A DNA stretch of 64,000 bases from Strix aluco (taxonomy: Eukaryota; Chordata; Aves; Strigiformes; Strigidae), in assembly GCF_031877795.1 (NCBI RefSeq), contig NC_133955.1, positions 3,348,001 to 3,412,000 on the forward strand, given 5' to 3'. The position numbers and the translations under genes were made by a program. Shown in pieces: positions 10,661 through 21,800 of this stretch. The notes under the pieces were generated by a model. The model did no database searches. It was not told where the DNA came from and saw only the letters and a program-made list of their open reading frames with translations. Numbering within the stretch: position 1 is the first letter of the stretch; the number at the start of each line of letters is the position of its first letter.

Positions 10661-11894
10661 AAGGGAGGGATCGCCAAGCACCCCCCCCCCCCCATACACA
10701 CCCACACCCACTCGCACACCCCAGCCCACTTCCCCCACTCCACAGCCAGTCACGTGCGTCCTCCCATCCACTTCGTTAACCCTCTAATCCCAATTCCCTC
10801 CGCCCCCCCCCAGCCCCAAGGGCCCTTTCCCGAGTGGGTCGGACCAGCGCAGCAGCCCCCCTCCATCCTCAAGGCAGGGGCCGTGGGGGGAGCCCTGCTC
10901 CTCCCCTCCCAGCGCTCCCAGTGTCTCCCAGCTACAGGAAATGCCCAGGGCCCTTCCTTGATTTAAAGCTTCGTCCCCAACTGCTACGAGCAGCTCGAAA
11001 TCCCAGGCAGGGGGAGAAACTTCCATTTTTCAGGCACCCTCTGGGGTTTGTTTTCCCCTTCCCAAGCTGTACCGAACCCAGCTGTAGCCTTTCCCTCCCC
11101 AGGGCCGGGGCTGAGGCCTGGGCAGATCAGTTCAGGGATGACCGTGACCTTGGGACAGGGATCCAGGATCCCAGGGTGCCGTGGCTGCCCTTGGAGCAGG
11201 CGCTGGGCTCTGCTGCTGTGGGTGGCGGTTGCTCCCAGCACCGAGGAGGTCCCATCCTGCTCCCCGTGTGTCCCTGCTGCTGCTCCCACACCCCAGGATT
11301 TTGGGTCCCCCCAGGCCAGCAGCCCGGCTTTGGATTTTGCAGCGGGCGCCGGTGTTGGGGCAAAGCGATCAGAGCTTGCTTGGTCTTTTTTTTTTTTTTT
11401 TCCCCCACCCTTTCTCCTTTTTCCTCCTCTGCACCCAGCTTTGGAGCTGCTTCAGCTGCTCCCCGGGGCCGGGCGTTCAGCTTGTGTGTGTGGGGGGGGT
11501 GTTATACAGTTTTAGGGGTGTTTGTGTGCAAAATGACGGGGCATGTTTGGCGATTCAAAAACTTGGTGTCAAAGAGAAAGGGGATGAGATAACGGGCACG
11601 GAGAAATGAGCAGATATCTGGGCTGAAGGGTGATGTTTTACGCCTCCATTTGCTGTCTTCCCCTACGCACAACACAGATCGCGGCTTTTAACTCATCCCG
11701 GGGCATCGTGCCTTGCTCTAGGTCTAGGAAAAAATAACGTGCGGGTATCGGGGCTGCAGGGCAGGGAATGAACTGCGTGGGAGCAGCGAAAAGAGGCAGA
11801 GAAGGACCAGGCGGATCACAGACGTGTGATGTTAAATAGCGGAACAACAGGATAACACTGACCATTAAATGACATTATGCAGCGTGCTATTGCT

Positions 11895-11995
11895 TTTATT
11901 GGCGGTGCCGGGGCAGTGCTTTGTTATTCCAGGCACGGTGCAAATTTGGAATCACAAGACAATCTTGTTTCAAAGAGCTTATGATAAAAATATAA
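11895..11995 (+). repeat. Old amniote interspersed repeat fragment (probable)
   Basis: The phrase from AGTGCTTTGTTATTCCAGGC through CAAAGAGCTTATGAT resembles a widespread ancient amniote repeat whose core reads roughly 'aggcactgtacaaacacag...caaagagcttacaat'. I recognise it by wording only and cannot name the family with certainty. Confidence 0.4.
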
Positions 11996-14814
11996 TGTAA
12001 CCCCTATGTCTTGGCAGCAGTTGCAGGACTGATAGGACGTTGGGTCGTTGCAAAAAGCGGTGTTATCGCAGGAGCGCCGGCTCTGTGGCGTGTGGTATAA
12101 ATCACAGCTGGATTTTCCAGCCCCTGCTCAGGGCATCTGCATTTGCAAGAAAAATAGTGGCTGGGTTGCGATCCTGAGCTCAAACTTACTCTGGCAGGGA
12201 GTCCCACGAGGGGCTGGCTGTGCAAACGGGGGGCCGAGCGTGCGGTGCCCCCTCCTCGCCCACGACGGCTCCCTCTGCATCCCGCAGCGTTCCCCGACGC
12301 TTTCCTTTCACAGCAGCTGGAGCTGCCGGGATTTTCCCTGTTTGACTGTCCACAGCTCTCTGCGTGTTGTAAATTATTGCTAAATAGGGACTATAAGTCC
12401 TCTGGCACACAACAAGTCATTAAATATTATTAAACATAGCATAGCTCCTGTAAAGGCTTATTAGTTTCAACGTACCTCTCCCAGTTTTACTGCTGGCATT
12501 TAAAGGATTTTAATAGCAGAGGGATGAGTCTATCCGTGTGTGCTGGTGGTGTGGAGGGGGACGGGCAGGCTGGTTTGGGATGTGCTGGTTTTTCAGGCTG
12601 GAGCCATCGCTGGGACCCTCCTGGGCAGCCAGAAGATGTCTTGGGAAGGTGTTTGGTCTTTGGGATTTGGGGTATTTGGGAGCTGGAGGCAGCGTGAGGA
12701 GAGGTTTGCGAGCTCTTTTGGGTATTTGTGGGGTTGGTGTCGGTTCATGGAGCTGCTGAGGGGTTTGGTCCCTTCGGTGAGCAGGGCTGAGGACCAGGAC
12801 TCCTGGGGGCTCCTTCTGAACCTGCCACCAACCCTCTGCCCTGGGGTTTCTTGTGTGTAGAGCCAGACCAGGGTGCCTCATCCTCCTGGCTTGGTGGATG
12901 GACGTGTTGGGTGCTTTGAGATTGGGGGCAAAGGCTGCTGGGGGAGACCAAAGGGAGTGCCTCTTCTTAGGGCACCGTGGATGGGTGCCAGTACGGGACT
13001 GACCGGGGCAGGGAGGTCCCCGTGGTGCTCCTGGGGCTCGCTGGGGCTCATATGTCACAAACCGGATTATTTATGGGCAAAGGATGATCCCAACAAACTC
13101 CTCGACTGAAAAGCTTCCAGGAGAAACTTTTCACAATGTCCCGGCATCCGACTCCGACATCTCTGCAAGGGGAAGCACCATCGGGTCAGCTCTCGGATGG
13201 AAATGACCTTTTGTGGCCCTGTTTTAATTGCATCTGCCACCAAACGAGCCACAGCAAGAGAGCCGCCAAGTGCAGAGGGAGGACTCCAGCGGGACGCTCT
13301 GTGGGCAAACATTTTCTGTTTTTGGTTTCTCTCTTGCTTGCGGGGAGGAGGATTTTTTTTTTTTTCCTTCCTCTTTGCATCCCATTGGCTTTCCCAACCA
13401 TCTCCAACCATCCCAGCGAGCTGCCTCGCCTCCCCTGGGATCATGAGATGTCACTGAAGAGCTCGGCGGGAGGCCGGGAGGGTTTGCATAGCTCTGTGGT
13501 TTGCATGAACGTCCCTGCACAGCCGAGACTTTGCGACGTTACCCAGAGCCTTGGAAACGCTGGCGAGGCACGGAGCAGTGCCCAGCACCCAGGACCGGGA
13601 ATGGGCTTCTCCTTCTCCTCCAAGGACGTGCTTTCCCTCCCAGCCTGGAGGTCGAGCAGCGGGCAGCGTAGATGAGGACCAGCAGTTGTGGTCCAGCCCA
13701 TGGGTTTTTTCTCAAGGGGGTTGATTTTTGTTATTTTTTTCCTCTGTGATCTGCAGTTTGGGAAGAAAGCCTGTTCCTGGGAGCCTGCTGAGAGAAAGCT
13801 ATGGCTTCCTTTGGAAAGCAGGGAGGCAGCTCAGCTCAACGTGGCTCTGGCACATGAGCTTCAGGGTCAAGGCAGAAGGGACAGAGTCTGGGGACAACTG
13901 TCCTGATGACACTGTTAGACACCAAAGCCCCCTCCAGCTGGTGGCATCCCCAGCTGCGTTGGGTGACTGCTGACCAAGGGCCAGGCCTTGGAGGCTGTTC
14001 TCCAGCTCTGCTGCTCCTCTCCGTGCCCAGGCCAGGTCCTCAGCCTGGAGAAACACAACGTGTGGACACCAGGAGCTGGGACAATACAACGAGGGCCATT
14101 CCCTCCCTGCATTTTGGGGAAGCCCGTGGGGTTCTTCAGGAAGACAGTTGGCCACGCTGGCTGCTCTTGTGCTTGTGTCCCCAGCCTGGGCTCCTCCAGG
14201 CTCTGCGCCCCATGGCGAGGACCTTCTCCTAATCCCCAGGGGAGAGTCTGGTTTACACCCCTTGGAGGGTGCCAACAGGGTCTTCTAGTTTGTCCCTGCT
14301 CCCCTGTCACACAGCAACAATAATCTCAGCCCTGAGCAGCAAAAGGAATCTGTCCCCTTGCTTATTTTTTATTTTTTTGCTAAAGCAGAGCTATCACGGG
14401 TTCAATCCTCAGCCCTTCTCTGTCCGCACATCCCTTCCAAATATCCCAGAAAACCCTCCAATTCCTAATAACCGAGCTTCATCTCAAACTATGACTCAGT
14501 CTTGCTCAGGAATGTGCGTGCTGATGGCAGGAAAAATGACTTTATTAATTCACCTGGGCAAAATCTCCCTTGCTGATCGCAACCCTGTTTTGCGTTAGCG
14601 AGTGGGAGATGGAGCCCCTTGGTCTGACCCTGCCGGAAACCCATCAGGTCCACCAAGCCGGGGCCAGATTTGTTATTTAATGAGGCTGCTAACGTAGAAA
14701 ACGGTCCCGTTTCCAGGTCTCACAAAAGCAAAGCACAAGCACAAATATCCACCCACATGTATTAACGATGCACAAAGGCAGGCGACAGCCTCTGTGTCAC
14801 ACACGTGCTTTACA

Positions 14815-14940
14815 TGAATGCATATATATTTATATACATGTATGCATATTTATACATACATACATATTTATATACGCATGCACATTTATATGCACATGCA
14901 TATTTATGACCATCCAGATATATGCACTGATAATTTAATC
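14815..14940. repeat. AT-rich imperfect repeat (TATA/CATA/TTTATA units)
   Basis: Alternating CATATTTATA, TACATACATA and GCACATGCATATTTAT units form a decayed simple or minisatellite repeat. It yields repetitive Tyr/Cys/Ala frames that are not genes. Confidence 0.75.
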
Positions 14941-16329
14941 CCATGCAAATGTGCATTATAATTTTGCACACAAACGCGGTGTATTTCTGTGTCACTTCAT
15001 GTTACCAGCCCATGGACACTAAAATCACGTAAGTTTGTGTCTAGGTTGCAGACGGGTACAGATGAAGGTGCGGAAATCACACCCACATAATTGCATAAAT
15101 ACTGAAATTTGTCCAAATATATTATGGTCGTGTCATCTCTATGTACAGCCCCGCAGAGCTGGATTAAAGCCCTGAGGATGTAGCGAGGAGGGGTACGTGT
15201 GTGCTGCAATAACACATGGACAGCCTCAGCGCTGGCAACGGGAGGGATTTTTTTCCGGAAAATAGTGAATTTGTTGAAATTGCAATTTTTTGGCAACCTG
15301 TTTTTTGGGGTTTTTTTTTTTTTTTTTGGTAATTGAAATCTCTAAGTTACCGTTTGCATCCTGGCGCTGCTTCCCGGCGCTCGCTTCAGAGCAGCGTTCG
15401 GTGTCAAAGCGTGCCGTAAATTAATGATAGCAATAACAATCGAGGAAACAAAACCCGTGAAAACAAACTGCGGGGCTGCGGACGGGATTAAACCTGGCAG
15501 GAAAGCCAAGCCCCTTCACTTCTGTTTTTGTTTGCATTTCATGGAGATAGATCAGGGGAAAAAAAACCCCAAAATTTAAAAATGAATATTATTTTGGCTT
15601 GATTCAAACCAGCGTAAAAACTAGCAGTTTTTTGCAGCTGCTGAATTAAAAACCAAGTGTTTATAAAGTGTGTTAGAGATGTAGTGGCCTTTAGAGGAGC
15701 TGCAGGAATAAATCAGCTTAATTCCCTCAGGCTGCTTTAAACGAGGGTCCAGCCCCGTCCTTGCAGTCAGGGCCATGGGGTGGATTGCCCCCACCCGTTA
15801 ATTTGGTCTCTATAAACTCAATTTTATGCTGGGAGGCAGAGGGGATTCGTGAGCCCTGTGCTGCCGGCTCCCAGACGGAGGGATGGATCCCTTCTCCCAT
15901 CGCTGTGCCGATGCCGTGCCGCTACGCCGGGCGGTTTTCTGCTTTAATAAGGAAAGATTTGTACTTTATCCGTGTGGGGGATTTTCAGGCTGCTTTGGAA
16001 AGTGCTTCAGGATGCCAAGTTCAGGCTTGTTTTTCCTTCCAGCTGCTCCAAATATATATATTATAAAAAAAAAAAAAAAATAAGGGGCTGAAATGAAGCC
16101 TGGAAGCGGCAGCGAGCTGGCGGCGGCTGGGATTCGGGGGAGATGCTGGGCTGGCTGTGTGCTTATGGCATTAATCCCAGTAAAAGACGCGTAACTGGGA
16201 GCCGAACGGGTCTTTTGACTCCTAAAAATCTGATAGCAATTGCAAAATCAGGAATACATCTAAGGATTAAAGGGAATTCATTTCAGATTCGCTCCGCCGG
16301 GAAGCGGTAGGATTCGAGTCGGTTTGAGT

Positions 16330-16515
16330 TCCTTGTTTTAGAGTAACGCCGTGACGTGGCGTAAATCTGAAATAGATGCGCTAAATAAGTGGGGTCACTT
16401 TGGATTTAATGTATATGTAACCGGGAGCAGGATCTGGCCCCTGAATTAACGCAGCAGCTGGTTAAATGGGTGTAAATCAGAGTAACTCGGGTGTTACTGC
16501 AGATTTACGCTGCCC
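16330..16515. repeat. Old amniote interspersed repeat remnant (probable)
   Basis: The pieces TGTAACCGGGAGCAGGATCT followed by GGCCCC, and GGTGTAAATCAGAGTAACTC followed by GTGTTACTGCAGATTTACG, match the wording of a common ancient amniote repeat with 'gtaaatcagagtaactcc...gatttacaccagtgtaac...gatctggccc'. The family name is uncertain. Confidence 0.4.
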
Positions 16516-17961
16516 GTAGGATGTAAAAGAGCCTGGCTGGCTCCGAGGCCGGGGGGAATTAATTTCCCTTGGGGGGTTTATTCCCCGCTGGTGCGGGGCT
16601 GGGCTGAGCCTTTCGCAGTCGGCTCAGTTATTCTGGGTTTGCATTGGGTGACCCTGGGCAGGGTTTGGTCCTTATCTGGGAAATGCCTGAAAAATGGGGG
16701 AAATTCGGGGGCGGGGGGAAAGCACAAGGGAGGTGATGTGGGGCATGGTTTTGGGGTGCTGGGGGGGTTTGGTTTAGCCCAGCTCCTGTTTGTGCAGTGA
16801 GAAACGGCTGAGCTGACTCAGGAGGGGTCGGGAATAAATCCCAGCCCTTCCAGAAATCAGCTTTGTGAGAGCAAACGCCTTTGATTGTGGCTTCCCCTGC
16901 TTGTCGGCATCTGTGGAGCGGGTCCCAGCACCACGCCGGGGGGGGCTCAGCACCCCCCGAGTCACCCCCAGCCGTCGCAGGGGAGCAGGACCCTCACCGT
17001 GCCCGGGGATGCCGCAGGATGCTTCCCCCAACCTGGGGGCTCATTTGGCCCCCCCAGCCAGGGCTCAGCCGTCCCGGCAGGCGGCTGCGGGTCCCGTGAT
17101 GGGCTGGTGATGCCGAATCACCCCGGCGAGGGCCCTGCTCCCCGTCCAACTCCCACCGAGGAAAACCCCAACCCCCCTTTGGGATTTGTGAGCGGTACAC
17201 AGAGCTGGACAAAGCTTTTCTCCTCCCCAGGGGATTGATGGATTTATTCATCTCATCCCCTAATGAGCCGCTTCCAGACCCCAGTAAATTATACGCACCG
17301 GGACAGACGAAATCTTGCTCCATAAATCAGATCTGAGGCTGACAAGTGCTGCCTGCATCATTATCCCGGCGAGTTTCGGAGATCCCAGGTATCGCCGCCT
17401 CCTTTGCAAATCCCAATAAATCTGGGAGTAATCATTCCCGACAGAGAGCCAGAAAAAGCACCGGAAAACATTTTCTTCCCTTAAAATGTAAGTGGAAAAT
17501 TTATTGCAGGGAAAGGAAAAGTTTTCTCTGGAGAGTCCGTAACAAACAGCGATGCAAGTAACTCCCTGGGGCTGAGCTGGTGGGATGGTATCGCCTTGTG
17601 ATTACTGGGATAAATTCGTAGCAGCCCCTAAAAATTAGGGAAGATTTTTTGGGGGGTGAAACAAGGGGAAAAAAATAAATCCAAGTGTCTCCAACTGTGT
17701 CCCGAAAGGACAGTGGAGCCAACGTGCCGGAGTCCGTTGCCTTCTGGTTTGTGTTTAGCCTTTGGAAAAAAAAAAAAAAAATATCCCCCATGCAAACCTC
17801 CTCTTTCCTTAAGGGGAAGATTTATTTTATTAACTGGCCGACACCTGAAAGTAATTGGCTTTTTTTTTGGTGGCTGGTGGTGGGGGAGAAGGAGCCATCC
17901 CCAGGGGCTCTGCGGGGAGGAGAGCTGTATTTTCTCACTGTTGTTGCTCCTGTACCGCACC

Positions 17962-18032
17962 CATCTGTCTGTCCAAATGGTCCGTATGAGCCTCACCGCT
18001 GGGTGAGACCTGCTCGGACAGACGGACAGATG
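17962..18032 (+). other. Imperfect hairpin (71 bases)
   Basis: The left arm starts CATCTGTCTGTCC (17962-17974) and the right arm ends GGACAGACGGACAGATG (18016-18032). They pair apart from a four-base bulge. The tip CTCACC/GGTGAG (17992-17997 with 18002-18007) closes a GCTG loop. The middle is poorly paired. Confidence 0.4.
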
Positions 18033-18784
18033 CGTTACGGCAGCGTGCGTGGCGCTGGACATGTGTGGGATGCTCTGGCTTATCGGCGTTTAAGGTGGTG
18101 GGTGCTGGATAGGTCCTCACCCCCATGGTCCCATCAAGGAGACAACACCAGGGGACGAGGTGCTCCTCTTTCAGATGGGGAAACTGAGGCACAGGGCACT
18201 GATATAGGTTGAAAACATCCCACCAGCTCTTCCTTGGATGGTTTTTCTGATGGGTTGGTCATGCCTGGCTGTCTTTACAACTGGGGGAAGCCAGGGGAGG
18301 TGAGGTTGACTCCAAGGAGCCACTTTCATGCATCTCGGGGGGTGTTTTTTCCCTCCTCACCATGTGCTTCCCACTCCTCCCAGCCAAGGGCTTTGCAGAG
18401 AGTTTTGCTTTCCCCAAAGGCACATCAGCAGGAGCTCTTGTATTTCCATAACAGGATTGTTCATGTCAAGACTTCAGGAGGTCGGGCTGGTGGTGATCTC
18501 TGTACCTGTCAGGATGAATGAAAGGTGACAAGACCGAGAGTGCCAGGGGAGTCGTGCAAAAACCAGATGGGCTGTCAAGGCTTCTTGCTTCCCACCGTTT
18601 TGTTACGCCTGCCCCGGCTCCCAGCCTGGCTGGGTTGGCTGATTTAAGGTGTGTGAGCACCAGCTCGTGTGGGAAACAGGAAGGAGCAGGGGAAGGAGGC
18701 AGGCAGGAGCAGGGAAAGGGGAGATCAAAGTGCCCAGCAGCTCAGAGCACTGGTTGGATGGGCACTGTGGTGCTATGGTCCAGG

Positions 18785-18804
18785 ATGGATGGATGGATGG
18801 ATGG
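18785..18804. repeat. (GGAT)n microsatellite
   Basis: Five GGAT units in a row are read from the sequence. Confidence 0.8.
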
Positions 18805-21800
18805 AAAGAGAGGGATGAAGGCTGAGAACAAGGCAGGGTTGGGTAAGAGCTGAGCCCAGAAGCATTTAAGCTTTGCTGTTGTTGGGGGATGCTTCTAGCA
18901 CCTAGTTGTTTGGGCTGAAGGCAAAGAGGTCAGGTGGGACACACATCATGTTGCTTGGCTGTGGAGGAACTTGTCTATCAGGGCCAGGACCCTGTTTAGG
19001 CTCAGGAGATCTGGATCTTGTAAAGCAAACACTGCTTCTGGCTTTTTGAGGGGGTGGTTGTGCCCAGCTACCACTGCGTCTCTGCAGAGTTCTGGAGGGG
19101 TCCCAGCACCTAAACCCAACATGGGTCTTCATGCATGTCAACGGTGCAAGCCAAACCAAACCCGGCAGCGCTGGGAGGGACATGGAACAGGTCCAGGGAG
19201 CTGAGTGGCTACCAGTGGGGTCAACCCCATGGTTGCAGTGGCCAAATCCACTTTGGGCAATGGTATCCCCCAAACCACTGCCTCTAGTTCCCCACTGCCT
19301 CTAGTTCTCCAGCGGATGGGACCATGGGTCCTGCCAGGGTGGTGGAAAGGGTAACCTTCCCCTCCATGGCCTTGCTGTAGGTGTGGAGATAGGGCATAAT
19401 TCCTGTCTCTCGGGTTTCTTCCCACCTTCTGCCATCGGCGTCTCATCTCCGGATCCCTGGTGCCCCGGTGCTCTGTCCCCGGCATGACCTCCCCTACCCG
19501 ACCCAGATGGTGAAAGGTTTCCTTCTTGCTCGGCCAATGCTGATAAGGAGAACCAGAAACAGCTTTGACCTTTCAACTGCAAATCTCCCTGCGAGGAGCT
19601 GCAAGCTGTTCCATATCTCAAAGGTCCCTTGATAGGAAACAAAAACCATGCCATTGAACTTTTAAGCAATTTCACCCCCCAAAAAATCTTAGGCACCCAA
19701 AAAAAACTCAACTGAAAAGCACTTTGTGGTTTTAACCCTGCTGAGGAAGCGGGCCAGCACGTGCAACTCGTGTAAGAGGTGTTTTGGGTTGATCAGTTGT
19801 CTGGAGCGTCGGCCATCTGCTCTCTCCCTCCCTCTTGGCTGCTGCCCTCACCTGTGGAGACCCACTGATGGGGTGCAAAGACTTGGGGGGAACCTGGCAC
19901 CTCCTCTCCTCTTCTCTGGGAGTGAGAGACCCTGGTTATGCTGAGACCTTCGCCTCTGCCAGCCTGAGGACTGGGGACAGACGGACGGGCCGTCACTGCT
20001 GAGAATTGATGGTGTAAATTTGCACGAGACAGGCTCATTGGGAAAGGATGATTTAACCCCTGGAATTTCAGCAGGTACATGATGCGCCTATAGAAGCAAA
20101 TCTCCATCCTTTCTTTCTCATCCCAGAGCGGCACGGCACAGCTCGGTGACGTGCCCTGATCTCTGCTTACACCTTCTGGGTCACCGCTGTTATAGGAAGG
20201 TGATGACTGGAGGTGTTGGAGCTCATTAATGGCTTTGAGCAAGTTAATTGGTATAAACACAACAGCGGGAGACGTGGCGGCTCTGCAAAGGGGAGCGTGC
20301 TCAGCTCCAAGGGGGGATCAAGCAGAGGTCCCATGTCTTGGTGGATGATCGGACCCAGGTAACTGAGCTCAGGCTCTCAGGACCACATTCCCCTCGCTGC
20401 AGCGTGGACGTGGGCTGCATCTCACTGTGTGTGAGCCCGTGGGGTGGAGGAGAGCAGCGTGCTCTGATACTTTCTCCAAATACATCCCCACTTTGTTTCC
20501 AGGTCTTAAGTTTTTCCATGCTGGGGTTTTTCCCTGCATTGGGTGTTTACCAGGAAGAGCTCCACGGTCCCAGGTGATGGAGAGCCTGAGCATCCCGCAG
20601 AATCTGGCCCTAAACACCAGCAGGCTCCCTATATTTCCTCTGATACTAACCCTACATTTTTCCTGCTGTTGCTTAACCCCATTAATGGGATCTGAGCTGG
20701 TTCAAAGCCTTCGGAGCAGCAGGGGGGGAAGCTCAGAGTAATAAGTGAAGGCGACCCCTGCCAAATTGGAGTAAAAGATGTCTTCCTCCCGCTCTCCAAA
20801 CAGCCCACAGCATTTTCATATTAAACCTCTGTGCCCAGAGTAGTTGGAGAGGAAGAAACAGCCCGGATCAGCGCTTTCTGCATGGAGCCAAGGGTAAAAG
20901 GGGCTGTTGCCTCCCGGAGCAGGGGTAAGGGCTCAGCAGCCGACACCATGGTCCAGCGCCCAGGAGAGGATGCTCTCGAAGGGATCACCCAGAAAACTGA
21001 GATCCCAGGGTGTGAAGCCTGTGGGAAAGTCTTCAAATCCAGGTAATTTGGGGGAAGGTGAGCGTTTTAGGGGGTTGGGTCAGGGGAAAAATTATGATGT
21101 GGTCTGGGCACCACATTCCTTATTTGAGGGACATTCTGGGGGAAAGTGTTGTGATTATCTTTTTCTATGCTGCTTCTTCTAAGCATCTTTGATGGGGATT
21201 CACCACCCCAGCTCGGCTCTGCAGAACCCCAAAGCTGGAGTGAGATGCTGGAGAGGGGACCCACGTGGTGGAGGGAGCCAGAGATGGAGCTCCTTGCACT
21301 GGGCACTTGGGAGGGACATGGGTGTCTGGGTGTGGGGGTCTTGGGGGACCCTGTGGTGTGGGGGAGCTCTGGGTGAGATGGTTTCATTGGGGCAGAGGTT
21401 CTTGGAGCAGAGGTGCTCACACAGGCTGAATTTTAGCAGCTTAAGTGACCATTGTATTTGGGTCTAAAGTCACTAATTTGGGTAATGCAGATCCCAGCAC
21501 ATCCACTCTCAGGCTGAGCGAGTTACCCCATGAGCAGGATCTGACCTGCACCAGCAACTCCCCTTTGCTCCCCTCCTTCCTTCCCAAGAGCATCTCTCTC
21601 TGTCCCTCCATCCTCCCCTGCTCTTGGGGTTTTCTCCCGGCCCCATTTCTGGGAGGACATTGCTTGGGTGAGAGGAAACAGGGCCCCTACCCTTCTCCTG
21701 GGGACACGCGTGACCAGTGGGACAGCACTGCCTTGTCCCCAGGATGGGGTTTAATGGGTCCCACCTGGCTCCCCCATTGGTCTTCCCTTCAGCTCGTCGG

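Larger units (their letters stand above)
10770..17550. other. Intergenic, upstream of ALX3; no gene seen
   Basis: No coding exon is supported. GC content falls from the CpG island towards AT-rich blocks near 11.8-12.5, 14.4-15.8 and 16.1-17.5 kb. Homopolymer T or A runs occur at about 11385, 13353, 15302 and 16064. Short AT-rich segments with homeodomain-type cores (for example 12360-12510 with TTAAATATTATTAAAC) look like possible conserved non-coding elements, but conservation cannot be judged from one genome. Confidence 0.4.

Noticed and set aside
9455-10966. 503-codon open frame on the plus strand across the ALX3 promoter and exon 1
   Set aside because: It lies in a CpG island where stops are rare, is antisense to ALX3 exon 1, is Pro/Arg/Gly-rich and has no recognisable domain.
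14810-14995. Minus-strand Tyr/Cys/Ala-rich frame
   Set aside because: It translates the AT-rich simple repeat.
20831-21046. 71-codon frame ending CEACGKVF, like a zinc-finger half
   Set aside because: A single C..C pair without the His pair or neighbouring fingers is expected by chance.
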